Assembly: GCA_049366815.1 (NCBI GenBank)
Contig: JBMNCO010000110.1
Location: forward strand, 1 to 24,581
Direction: 5' to 3'
DNA: 24,581 bases
From: CAYNYM01 sp049366815
GTDB lineage: Bacteria; Desulfobacterota; DSM-4660; Desulfatiglandales; HGW-15
Shown: positions 8,464 through 15,938 of the stretch, piece by piece
How the letters are laid out: each line of letters begins with the position of its first letter
Numbering within the stretch: the stretch's first letter is position 1
Program-made: the position numbers and the translations under genes
Notes under the pieces: model-generated
The model's database searches: none
What the model saw: the letters and a program-made list of their open reading frames with translations, nothing else
Told to the model about the DNA's origin: nothing

Positions 8464-10185
8464 GTGAAGTTCTCTCCTTCCATAATGGGCTATTTTTCGC
8501 ACGGCGAGAGTGCCAAACGCAATCTCCGCCTGCTTTTCAAATTCCTTCTCGTTCTGACGCTCCTGGTGACCTTCTACAGCATCCTCTTCCACTTTCTGAT
8601 GGATCTTGAGGGAAGGAAATATTCCTGGATCACCGGATTATACTGGACCCTCACGGTGATGACCACGCTGGGTTTCGGTGATATCACGTTTCACACGGAT
8701 CTGGGGCTCCTCTTTTCCATCGTGGTGCTCATGACCGGGGTAATATTTCTTCTCACCCTGCTTCCTTTCACCTTTATCAGGTTCTTCTATCTGCCTTTGA
8801 TTGAAGCCGAATCAAGAAATCGAGCGCCGAAGGAACTCCCTGCAGCAACGAAAGACCACGTGATATTCACCGCCTATGACCCTGTGACCGCAGCCCTCAT
8901 CGCAAAATTTGTGACGCACCACTACGCCTATGTCCTGGTCGCGGCCGATCTCAGAAAGGCTTTAGAACTCTACGATTCCGGTATTCACGTCGCGGTGGGG
9001 GACATTGACGACCCCGAGACTTACCGTAAAATGCGGATTGACGGCGCATTGCTCGTCGTTGCCACGAATCCGGATGAGATCAATACGAATATTACCTTTA
9101 CCGTTCGAGAACTGAACGAACATGTTCCGATCATCACTACGGCCGACTCACCTTACTCGGAGGACATCCTGCAGATGGCCGGCAGCACAAGAGTGCTCCA
9201 GCTCTACGACATGCTGGGACGTTCTCTCGCGACATGGACTGTGGGAGGAGACTGCCGTTCGACCGTCATCACCCAGGTCGATGAACTGATCCTGGCCCAG
9301 TCCTCCGCCTCAGGAACCCCTCTGGTCGGAAAGACGCTCGCGGAATGCCGTTTGAGGGAAGATTTCGGAGTGAGTGTGGTGGGCATCTGGGAGAGGGGTC
9401 AATTCAACATCCCGAATGCTGGAAGCCGAATCGAACATAACAGCATGCTGGTCTTGGCGGGTTCAAAAGAAAATATTGCGGCCTATGATGACGTCTATTC
9501 CTTTTATCACATTTGCCGTCTGACAATGAATCCGGTCCTCATCATCGGCGGGGGGCGCGTTGGGCAGACCATCGCCGATCGTTTCGAGGAGCGGAAGATG
9601 CCTTACCTGATCATCGAGAAAAATCCCCGGAGAGTTCAGGAGGGGGAAAACTATATACTGGGCGACGCCGCGGATATCCGTACCCTCCAGAAGGCCTTGG
9701 TCGAAAGGGCTCCCGCCGCACTCCTGACCACACACGACGATGCCACCAACATCTACCTGACGAAATACCTCAGAAGCCTGAGGCCGGACATGCAAATTCT
9801 CAGCAGGGCCAGCAGCGAGCGCAATGTGTCCTCACTTCACCGCGCCGGCGCCGATTTCGTCATGTCCTATGCCACGCTGGGCGCCTCAGCAATTTTCAAT
9901 CTGCTTCGGAATCAAGAGACCCTGATGTTGGCGGAGGGACTGGACATTTTTCGACTTGAAGTCCCGCATTCGCTTGCAGGCAAGACCCTGGCGAATTCCC
10001 GGATTCGGGAGATGACAGGATGCTCTGTTGTCGCCATCAGGGCCGATGAGACCATAGTGATCAATCCTGACCCGCAGGCACCGATCCCCCCCAATACCGA
10101 ACTCGTATTGATCGGCAGCTATGAGGCCGAGGAAAAATTCCTCCAGTGGGCTGAAGGAGGACGTCAGCGCGGCTTGAGTGCATGA
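8464..10185 (+). CDS. Two-TM potassium channel with two RCK (TrkA-N/TrkA-C) units
   Basis: This inner-membrane K+ channel subunit has 573 residues and starts at GTG, with AGGAG about seven bases upstream (TTG/ATG alternatives are not better). Two membrane helices at about 22-46 and 80-107 flank a pore loop with the selectivity filter TTLGFGD (67-73). The cytosolic part holds RCK unit 1 (Rossmann about 130-250, RCK_C about 265-340) and RCK unit 2 (Rossmann about 357-480, RCK_C about 488-565). Unit 2 has an intact IIGGGRVGQT nucleotide loop, while unit 1 has FTAYDPVTAA in the same place and so has probably lost dinucleotide binding. The family (Kch/MthK-like, two tandem RCKs in one chain) gates on ligands such as nucleotides or divalent ions. 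It is divergent from the Kef-like antiporter, and an intrinsic terminator follows 17 bases after the stop. Confidence 0.93.
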   Translation: MKFSPSIMGYFSHGESAKRNLRLLFKFLLVLTLLVTFYSILFHFLMDLEGRKYSWITGLYWTLTVMTTLGFGDITFHTDLGLLFSIVVLMTGVIFLLTLLPFTFIRFFYLPLIEAESRNRAPKELPAATKDHVIFTAYDPVTAALIAKFVTHHYAYVLVAADLRKALELYDSGIHVAVGDIDDPETYRKMRIDGALLVVATNPDEINTNITFTVRELNEHVPIITTADSPYSEDILQMAGSTRVLQLYDMLGRSLATWTVGGDCRSTVITQVDELILAQSSASGTPLVGKTLAECRLREDFGVSVVGIWERGQFNIPNAGSRIEHNSMLVLAGSKENIAAYDDVYSFYHICRLTMNPVLIIGGGRVGQTIADRFEERKMPYLIIEKNPRRVQEGENYILGDAADIRTLQKALVERAPAALLTTHDDATNIYLTKYLRSLRPDMQILSRASSERNVSSLHRAGADFVMSYATLGASAIFNLLRNQETLMLAEGLDIFRLEVPHSLAGKTLANSRIREMTGCSVVAIRADETIVINPDPQAPIPPNTELVLIGSYEAEEKFLQWAEGGRQRGLSA

Positions 10186-10202
10186 AGGTGTGATTATAAT
10201 GG

Positions 10203-10229
10203 GATCGGCCGAACCCCGGTCGGTTTTTT
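10203..10229 (+). terminator. Rho-independent terminator of the K+ channel gene
   Basis: A nine-pair stem (GATCGGCCG with CGGTCGGTT, three G-U wobbles) closes a five-base loop AACCC. It runs into six T residues at 10224-10229. It starts 17 bases after the channel stop codon, so it should end that transcript before the ribonuclease gene. Confidence 0.8.
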
Positions 10230-10315
10230 GAAAAGGATAATCCGAAACTTGATGGCACAGGGACAAAGGATGCGAAATCTATAAACTGATATTTTAATGG
10301 GAACAGGAGGCAAAG

Positions 10316-11929
10316 ATGGTTAAAGTGACCTGTTTGGGCGGAGTGGGAACCGTGACCGGGTCGTGTTATCTCGTGGAAAGCGCCCAGGGAAAGGGAATCC
10401 TGGTGGAGTGCGGGCTTTTTCAGGGCGGCAGACAAATGGATGATCGCAACCGGGAGGATTGGGCCTTTGATCCAAAAAAAATCAGCACCATCTTCCTGAC
10501 CCACGCTCACATCGACCACTGCGGCAGGATTCCGAAGCTCGTTAAAGACGGGTTCCAGGGGCGGATTATCACAAGTCCACCCACGGTGGAACTCTGCAAT
10601 ATCCTTCTGCTCGATGCGGCTTACATCCAGGAAATGGAAGCGGAATGGCAAACACGTAAGAACAAAAGAAAGGCCTACGGCGAAATCCTGCCTCTTTACA
10701 CAACGCAGGATGCCGAGGCGGCCATTAAATGCCTTCGTCCGGTTGAAAGAGACCAGATCATCGAACCTGAACCCGGCATCAGGGCAAGGCTCAGGAATGC
10801 GGGGCACATCCTCGGTTCCTCCACCCTGGAATTATGGGTGGAGGAGGACCAGAGTTCTCTCAAGGTCGTCTTTTCCGGAGACCTGGGTAAAAAGGATCAG
10901 CTCATTGTCAGAGATCCATACAAAGTCTTTGACGCTGACTATCTTTTTCTGGAATCCACCTATGGCAACAGGCTTCACCGCTCATTCGAAGCGAGCAAGG
11001 CCGAACTGCTGGAAGCGATCGAATATGCAACCTCCAGGGGCGAAAAGACGATGATTCCGGCTTTTGCCGTGGAGAGAACCCAGGAGATCCTTTATGTGCT
11101 CGGCCAATTTCACCGCCAAGGCCGACTTCCCGACATTCCTATCTTTCTGGACAGTCCCCTGGCTATCAAGGCCACCAGGATCTTCAGAGACAACAAAGAA
11201 TACTACGACGAGGATGCCTTGGCCATTGTGAATGATGGTTTTGATCCCTTTGATATGCCCAATCTTCATTTTACGGAGACGACCCAGGAATCCATCGCCA
11301 TTAACAAGACATCGGGGCCTGCTATTGTCATAGCGGGCAGCGGCATGTGCAACGCAGGCCGGATAAAACACCACCTCAAACACAACCTGTGGCGCGAGGG
11401 ATCAAGCCTTGTAATTTGCGGGTTTCAGGCCCAGGGCACCACAGGCCGGAGGATTGTGGACGGTGCCAAATTCGTCAAGATTTTTGGAGAAAACGTCGCT
11501 GCAAAAGCCAAGGTCTTTACCATTGGGGGGTTTTCAGCCCATGCGGACCAGCGTGACTTGCTGGAATGGGTCGGTCATTTTGAGAGCGACCCGAAAATCT
11601 TCCTGGTGCACGGCGAATCGACCGCAAGTGAGGTACTGGCCAAGAAAATTGAGGAAGTTTACGGCATGAAGGCGCATATTCCCCGGTGGAAGGAAAGGCT
11701 GATCCTCAAACCAAAGGAAATGGTCGTCGAACAGCCCACGGAACCCGAGGGACCGCCCGATTTTCAATCGGCCATGCTGAATGCGATCGTCGATCTTGAA
11801 AGCGAGATCAAAAAGCTGCGAAGACAAATCAAGGATGCGGAGGTTGTCAGCCGGAATGATGTGGACCTTATCGAGTATCTCCGTGAAGAATTGAAGGCGG
11901 CAAGGGAATCGATGATCGGTGATCGGTGA
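10316..11929 (+). CDS. Metallo-beta-lactamase fold beta-CASP ribonuclease-like protein (RNA specificity factor)
   Basis: This is a cytoplasmic 537-residue member of the CPSF73/YSH1 group of MBL-fold nucleases. Members process or degrade RNA with two zinc ions. The zinc-binding motif is LTHAHIDHCG (His63, His65, Asp67, His68), with further ligands at His164 (AGHILGSS), Asp189 (SGDLG) and the late His432 (LVHGE). The beta-CASP domain lies at about 235-370 (IPAFAVERTQEILY, FLDSPLAIKAT, IAGSGMCNAGRI), and the family FSAHADQRDL is at 406-415. The last 50 residues form an extra Lys/Glu-rich coiled coil (about 488-533), longer than the usual 450-470-residue family. The start is firm: AGGAGG lies seven bases before the ATG. 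The actual RNA target is unknown. The next gene starts 145 bp downstream. Confidence 0.92.
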   Translation: MVKVTCLGGVGTVTGSCYLVESAQGKGILVECGLFQGGRQMDDRNREDWAFDPKKISTIFLTHAHIDHCGRIPKLVKDGFQGRIITSPPTVELCNILLLDAAYIQEMEAEWQTRKNKRKAYGEILPLYTTQDAEAAIKCLRPVERDQIIEPEPGIRARLRNAGHILGSSTLELWVEEDQSSLKVVFSGDLGKKDQLIVRDPYKVFDADYLFLESTYGNRLHRSFEASKAELLEAIEYATSRGEKTMIPAFAVERTQEILYVLGQFHRQGRLPDIPIFLDSPLAIKATRIFRDNKEYYDEDALAIVNDGFDPFDMPNLHFTETTQESIAINKTSGPAIVIAGSGMCNAGRIKHHLKHNLWREGSSLVICGFQAQGTTGRRIVDGAKFVKIFGENVAAKAKVFTIGGFSAHADQRDLLEWVGHFESDPKIFLVHGESTASEVLAKKIEEVYGMKAHIPRWKERLILKPKEMVVEQPTEPEGPPDFQSAMLNAIVDLESEIKKLRRQIKDAEVVSRNDVDLIEYLREELKAARESMIGDR

Positions 11930-12073
11930 AGATGAGACCGACCCCTGCTTTCCGCGGTCCGGGAGGGGACCTCAAATGCAGAGATGACCTTTTTCATCAA
12001 CATTAACCTGATTTGACTGAGGTCGCGGCGGAAAAGGGACCCGTGTTTGACCCCGATGAATGGAGATGTAAGC

Positions 12074-12799
12074 ATGCAGGAAAACAACCATCACCTTCCT
12101 TTAAAAAAAGAAAAAAAACGATTCGGATGTTTGCAGGTCGTTGGATTAATGGCCATTGCCGTCGTCATTACCTTAGGTGTAAGCGTCTTCATTTTTAGGA
12201 CATATTTTGCCCACTCAGAGTTCAAACCTGTCAAACTGGACGCCTCCGAAGAAAGAGTCTTGGCGAAAAAACTGGAAAACCTTGATGCAATCGGGTCACA
12301 TGCGGCCTCACACAGGAAGGATGCACCCAGCACACCATCAAAATCAGAAGGTTCTGCTGCTTCAAATTTTTCTCTAGAACCGGAGCCTTATAGTGAGAAG
12401 GGCATCAAAAGGGAGATTCAATTCACGGAAAGGGAGCTCAACGGCCTGTTGGCAAAAAATACGGACCTTGCAAAAAAGCTGGCCGTTGATTTATCCGAAG
12501 GTCTTATCAGCGCAAAACTACTTCTGCCCGTTGATGAAGATTTCCCAGTGCTTGGAGGGAAAATTATCCGTTTAAGATCGGGGTTGGATATCACCTATCA
12601 TGACGGCAAACCGCTTGTCATTCTCAAAGGTATCACGATCATGGGTGTGCCCATGCCCAACGCCTGGCTGGGAGGAATAAAGAATATCGATCTGGTTGAA
12701 AAATTTGGCGGCGAAAAGGGTTTCTGGAAGACATTCTTCGATGGGATCGAAGACATAAAGGTAGAAGAAGGTCTTTTGAAGATAAGGCTGAAGGAATGA
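12074..12799 (+). CDS. Conserved-looking single-pass membrane protein of unknown function
   Basis: The 241-residue product starts at the ATG at 12074 because GGAG lies eight bases upstream; upstream in-frame ATGs at 12047 and 12056 lack such a site. A basic N-terminus (LKKEKKRFG) precedes one hydrophobic helix at about 19-41, so the rest is expected in the periplasm. A Ser/Ala/Pro-rich linker at about 75-115 leads to a beta-rich C-terminal domain of about 125 residues. That domain contains an FTERELNGLLAKN helix, LSEGLISAKLLLPVDEDFPVLGGK strands and a GVPMPNAWLGGIKNIDLV segment. The domain resembles membrane-anchored lipid- or wall-related sensor proteins only in general layout. I do not recognise a family and assign no function. 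It sits between the beta-CASP nuclease and a secreted Gln-rich protein, all on the plus strand. Confidence 0.8.
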   Translation: MQENNHHLPLKKEKKRFGCLQVVGLMAIAVVITLGVSVFIFRTYFAHSEFKPVKLDASEERVLAKKLENLDAIGSHAASHRKDAPSTPSKSEGSAASNFSLEPEPYSEKGIKREIQFTERELNGLLAKNTDLAKKLAVDLSEGLISAKLLLPVDEDFPVLGGKIIRLRSGLDITYHDGKPLVILKGITIMGVPMPNAWLGGIKNIDLVEKFGGEKGFWKTFFDGIEDIKVEEGLLKIRLKE

Positions 12800-13124
12800 G
12801 AGAGAAACACAGGTCATCCCGTCAAATCCAGTGAAACCCATAAAATACCACGGGCAAAGCCATCGCCTATTCACCGCAATGAAATCTACCCCTTCACTGA
12901 GATCACTTATCGAATCATACATATTATCAGGTTGTTTTTTCCCGACCGCCTTCACTGCCGTCAATGAGGGATTTCTGGATGCCCCGGCTCCCCGCCCAAA
13001 GACAGGCTCATGGAACAACCCATCACCTGTAAACCAAAACCAGGGTGGAGCGTCTAATAAGACATAAGAATAAGCAGCACGGAGTGTGACAAGTCTTTTG
13101 GAAAAGGATAAGGGAGGGAACAAA
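12800..13124. other. Non-coding spacer before the Gln-rich secreted protein gene
   Basis: This 325-bp stretch carries a 78-codon frame beginning at a GTG without a ribosome-binding site and without protein-like features. I therefore treat it as non-coding. I see no clear terminator for the preceding gene and no strong sigma-70 promoter, although A/T-rich TAATAA-like motifs occur near 13053-13075. The right edge holds the strong GGGAGGG ribosome-binding site of the next gene. Confidence 0.45.
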
Positions 13125-13955
13125 ATGAGGAAGCTGGTGCTCGGAACAATCCTTTTGGCGCTGGTCTTTGCCGCTCCTGTTTCGGTGAAAGCAGGAGTGA
13201 ACATCAGTGTTGGAATTGCTCTGCCTCCACCCGTCATATTTTCCGGTCCGATAGAACTCATTGTAATACCTGACACCTATATCTATGATGTCTATGTCAT
13301 CCCCGATATCGGCGTGGATATTTTCTTCTGCCGCGGGTGGTGGTGGCGTCCATGGGATGGACGCTGGTATCGCTCACGTTATCACGACAGAGGTTGGACA
13401 TATTACAGATACATTCCTGATTTTTATTACGATATCGATTTTCGATGGAGGGCATTCTATAGAGATCGCAATTGGCACGGCCATCGGTGGGACTACAGAA
13501 GAATCCCCTATCAGCAGCTTGAGAAAAATTGGAGGACTTGGAATAGCAGTCGATATTGGGAAAGGGAAAAAAAGTGGCATGTTGAAAAATATCACCCTAT
13601 CTCACCGCAAAGACAAACGGAATTACGAAGGCAAAGACAGAGGGAATATGCCCGGAGACCCGAGGTCCAGAGACATGAACAATGGAAGAGAGAGCACCGG
13701 CAAAGACAACCTCAGGTTCACCAGCCCAGACAACAGCAACCGCAGCGCCTGCCTCAGGCCCAGAGGCCTGGACAACCGGAACAGCAGAGGCAGCCTCAGG
13801 TTCAAAGACAAAGACAACCGCAACAGCGGATACAACCTCAGGTTCAGGGACCTGGTCAAAGGCAAAGGCAGGGGCTGCCTCAGGCTCAGCAACCTAAGCA
13901 GCGTGAACCCCAGCGTCTGCCCCAGACTCAGAGGAACCTGAAGCAGGCAAAGTAA
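13125..13955 (+). CDS. Secreted aromatic/basic protein with Arg-Gln-Pro repeat tail
   Basis: The 276-residue exported protein starts at the ATG at 13125, seven bases after GGGAGGG; an in-frame ATA-less upstream extension from 13086 is less likely. A signal peptide spans about 1-23 (cleavage after VKA). Residues 24-68 are hydrophobic and beta-like (IALPPPVIFSGPIELIVIP). Residues 69-155 are packed with Trp, Tyr, Arg and Asp (for example GWWWRPWDGRW). The last 116 residues are almost only Arg, Gln and Pro and contain a strict 14-residue tandem repeat from residue 195. Similar Trp/Tyr-rich secreted proteins with low-complexity tails occur widely as uncharacterised proteins; I assign no function. 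The very basic tail may bind anionic surface polymers, which is inference. It could alternatively be a structural surface protein. Confidence 0.85.
   Translation: MRKLVLGTILLALVFAAPVSVKAGVNISVGIALPPPVIFSGPIELIVIPDTYIYDVYVIPDIGVDIFFCRGWWWRPWDGRWYRSRYHDRGWTYYRYIPDFYYDIDFRWRAFYRDRNWHGHRWDYRRIPYQQLEKNWRTWNSSRYWEREKKWHVEKYHPISPQRQTELRRQRQREYARRPEVQRHEQWKREHRQRQPQVHQPRQQQPQRLPQAQRPGQPEQQRQPQVQRQRQPQQRIQPQVQGPGQRQRQGLPQAQQPKQREPQRLPQTQRNLKQAK
13707..13955 (+). repeat. 42-bp (14-residue) tandem repeat inside the secreted protein gene
   Basis: Repeat units begin at exactly 42-bp spacing at 13707, 13749, 13791, 13833, 13875 and 13917. The anchor at each start is C-(A/T)-(G/A)-CC-(T/C)-CAG-(G/A). In protein they read QPQVH, LPQAQ, QPQVQ, QPQVQ, LPQAQ and LPQTQ at their starts, each 14 residues apart, with the last unit cut to 12 residues. 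Two unit types (QPQV and LPQA/T) are mixed, which points to expansion by duplication within the gene. Confidence 0.85.
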
Positions 13956-14210
13956 AACATAAAATCGTTCCGGAGGCGACACACCGGCCCTTGTGTGCGA
14001 AAAAAATCATCATAACCATCCGGTGGAAGCCCACAGTCATGGGGAATATGACCGTGAAAAGGCCCGTCTGATGTTCAGGTTCTGCGAAACCGGTAGCGGT
14101 TATTGTTTTTTGAATCGCAAGGTCATAAGGGAGGCCTGAAGATCTGAAATTTCGTCGCCGTTTTCGGATAAGGCCTGCAATGACAGGCGACGAAGAGGGT
14201 CATCAAAAAC
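13956..14210. other. Spacer between secreted protein and DUF72 genes, with A-tailed hairpin
   Basis: This 255-bp stretch has no credible ORF on the plus strand; the minus-strand reading frame across it is a shadow of the DUF72 gene. A hairpin at 13977-13999 (CG, bulged A, CACAC paired with GTGTG, CG; eight-base loop) is followed by seven A residues. With A rather than T residues it is not a plus-strand intrinsic terminator. Confidence 0.4.
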
Positions 14211-15209
14211 GTGTTCAAGCACATGGAGAGCATCGAGAAATTCCAGTTCCGCGGCCTGCATCCCAAGATCCTTCTGGGTACGGCCAGTGATCGATATGCG
14301 GGGTGGACCGGTCAGATCTACACCAGGGAGCGCTACGAGGGACGAATCAGCCGCAGGACAAAATCCCTGGGCGGGAAATCCTTTGTGGAAGAGACCCTTC
14401 CTGTTGAGAGCGTAGAAGAATATTTCGAGCATTTCCCGGTTCTTGAGATCGACTACACCTTTTATTCGCCCCTGCTGGATCAGGACGGAATGCCCACCCC
14501 CGGCTATCATGTCCTCAAAAGCTACGCTCGGCATATGCAGGAGGATGACCGCGTGGTCCTGAAAGTGCCCCAGATGATTTCGGCCCGGAAGGTACGCCGC
14601 GGAGCCAGGTATATTGATAACGAGACCTACCTCAATGCGGAGATCTTCATCAGGGGTTTCTATGAACCGGCCGTTGAGATTTTACAGGGCAAACTGAACG
14701 GGATGATTTTCGAACAGGAATATCAGAGAAAGAAGGACCGGGTGCCTGTCAAACAGCTTGCCGGTGACCTCGATAGCTTTTTTGAGGGCATTCCCGTAGA
14801 TACCCGCTATCACATTGAGCTTCGGACCGAGGCCTATCTGGACTCACCGGTGTTCCGTGTATTGGAAAGACACGGCGTAGGACAGGTGCTCTCCCACTGG
14901 ACCTGGCTTCCACCTCTTGGAAAACAACTTGTGAGGTCGGGCGAAAGGGTCTTCAGTTCAGGAAGGCAGCGGATCGTTCGACTCATGACGCCCATAGGAA
15001 TCCGATATGAGGACGCCTATGCCAGGGCCTATCCCTTTGACAAGCCCGTAGAAGGCATGCTCCAACCGGAAATGGTGAGAGAGGCCGCCGATCTCATGCG
15101 AAGGGCCATCAAAGACAACGTTGAAACCAGCGTCCTCATCAACAACCGCTCTGGAGGCAACGCCCCTGTCATTGCTCAGAAATTGGCCAAGGAGTTCTTT
15201 GAAGGATAG
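14211..15209 (+). CDS. DUF72 family protein (YecE-like)
   Basis: This is a 332-residue cytoplasmic protein with no signal peptide or membrane helix. It carries the DUF72 TIM-barrel-like fold signature. An early strand reads ILLGTASDRYAGWTGQIYT (about 20-38), where the family has iGtsgWsyk.W. Then comes VLEIDYTFYSPL (about 82-93), matching the family vEiNstFYrlP. Near the C-terminus is VLINNRSGGNAPVIAQKL (about 308-325), matching the family region with FNNh..G.A. The gene starts at GTG with GAGGG eleven bases upstream; an ATG four codons later (14223) lacks a ribosome-binding site. The family's function is not established. The proteins before and after it are unrelated, so context gives no clue. 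A 255-bp non-coding spacer separates it from the secreted protein gene. Confidence 0.88.
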   Translation: MFKHMESIEKFQFRGLHPKILLGTASDRYAGWTGQIYTRERYEGRISRRTKSLGGKSFVEETLPVESVEEYFEHFPVLEIDYTFYSPLLDQDGMPTPGYHVLKSYARHMQEDDRVVLKVPQMISARKVRRGARYIDNETYLNAEIFIRGFYEPAVEILQGKLNGMIFEQEYQRKKDRVPVKQLAGDLDSFFEGIPVDTRYHIELRTEAYLDSPVFRVLERHGVGQVLSHWTWLPPLGKQLVRSGERVFSSGRQRIVRLMTPIGIRYEDAYARAYPFDKPVEGMLQPEMVREAADLMRRAIKDNVETSVLINNRSGGNAPVIAQKLAKEFFEG

Positions 15210-15213
15210 ATTT

Positions 15214-15231
15214 CCATCCATGTACGGATGG
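15214..15231. other. Short perfect hairpin after the DUF72 gene
   Basis: CCATCC and GGATGG form a perfect six-base stem around the loop ATGTAC. It begins five bases after the DUF72 stop codon. There is no T-run, so it is only a possible 3'-end stabiliser or part of a Rho-dependent end. Confidence 0.35.
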
Positions 15232-15282
15232 CAAGGTCCGTTGTTGTTGCGGTTTGGAATCAGGGGTCGCTGCAAAATTCAC

Positions 15283-15311
15283 TTGCATCCCACCTAAAAA
15301 TAGTCTATAAA
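15283..15311 (+). promoter_or_regulatory. Sigma-70-like promoter of the 73-residue protein gene
   Basis: TTGCAT (15283-15288, three of six to the -35 consensus) and TATAAA (15306-15311, five of six to the -10 consensus) are separated by exactly 17 bases. The predicted start of transcription near 15318 lies about 24 bases before the ATG. The pairing is reasonable but the -35 is weak. Confidence 0.5.
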
Positions 15312-15341
15312 AAGATTATTATGTAACGTGAGGATATTGTT

Positions 15342-15563
15342 ATGGAATCTATTGAATTTAAACTCAAGGGAATCGACGGTCAATTCATTACCAATTATAC
15401 AAAAAATATCATTGAGTTGCTCGGTGAGCCGGAAGTGAGTGCAGTGGTGGACGAGGACGAGCGCAGTCAAAGGGTCTCTGATTTGCTGCAATCGCTGGGT
15501 TACTCTGTTGAAACCAAGAAGATTGGAGCAGGTTCGGTCAGACTGATCGCCAAGAAAGGCTGA
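15342..15563 (+). CDS. Small 73-residue protein of unknown function
   Basis: The product begins with MESIEFKLKGIDGQF and ends in SVRLIAKKG. It is soluble, has no cysteine, and its hydrophobic pattern suggests a compact alpha/beta fold (strand, helix, strand, helix at SDLLQSLGY, strand). The ribosome-binding site is weak: GAGGA lies six to ten bases upstream of the ATG. A promoter-like pair of boxes lies just upstream and a strong intrinsic terminator overlaps the stop, so it looks like an independent one-gene transcription unit. It is reminiscent in size and layout of small sulfur-carrier-like (TusA) proteins, but the family cysteine is absent, so I do not call it one. No function is assigned. 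Confidence 0.7.
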   Translation: MESIEFKLKGIDGQFITNYTKNIIELLGEPEVSAVVDEDERSQRVSDLLQSLGYSVETKKIGAGSVRLIAKKG

Positions 15564-15591
15564 GAGCGTAAGTGCTCTTTTTCATTTTTTT
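15562..15591 (+). terminator. Rho-independent terminator overlapping the stop of the 73-residue gene
   Basis: AGAGC (15563-15567) pairs with GCTCT (15574-15578) around a six-base loop. It leads into TTTTC and then seven T residues. The stem overlaps the TGA stop (15561-15563), so the terminator sits immediately at the 3' end of the gene. Confidence 0.7.
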
Positions 15592-15938
15592 GAGCAAAGA
15601 GTGCGGATGCGTTTGAGCCGTCATGAGGCGCTAAGTTGGGGTTCTTTTCGCCCTCACTCTCACCAAAATCGAATTTGCCGCTCCAACCAGGGGCGGCATG
15701 TTTTGTCTGCGGGGTTCCCCCCGCCGTCTATGTCGACCGTCGCTTGCGGGATTCGGGCCCTTCCCCTGTCGTGACTCGGGGCCCGATTACGCCCGTTCTT
15801 GTAAAATCGTGGCCTTTGCCTTCCGCTGCTTCTGTGAGATCCTTCATGTGAAGACAAGGGTTTTGCGGCTCCAAGCGGCCGATTTAATCGTTGCCAAGGC
15901 GGAAAACTGTTTTATTCATGAGGCAAAAAGACGGTTGA
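15564..15938. other. Convergent spacer with three stacked GC-rich hairpins
   Basis: After the terminator this 375-bp region, between a plus-strand and a minus-strand gene, holds no credible gene. It contains three strong hairpins in about 110 bases: GCCGCTCC/GGGGCGGC with a five-base loop (15677-15697), GCGGGG/CCCCGC with a four-base loop (15709-15724), and TCGGGCCC/GGGCCCGA with an 18-base loop (15753-15786). Frames up to 107 codons cross it on the plus strand but lack a ribosome-binding site. The block could be a repetitive element or a structured transcript. Confidence 0.5.

Noticed and set aside
12831..13067. 78-codon plus-strand frame in the spacer
   Set aside because: It begins at GTG without a ribosome-binding site, has odd composition and no recognisable features.
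13285..13941. 218-codon frame overlapping the secreted protein gene in another plus-strand frame
   Set aside because: The Arg/Gln/Pro-rich repeat is low in stop codons in several frames. The other frame has no ribosome-binding site and no sensible protein, while the 13125 frame has a signal peptide and strong ribosome-binding site.
13977..13999. Hairpin followed by seven A residues after the secreted protein gene
   Set aside because: A plus-strand intrinsic terminator needs T residues after the stem; on the minus strand the T-run is on the wrong side.
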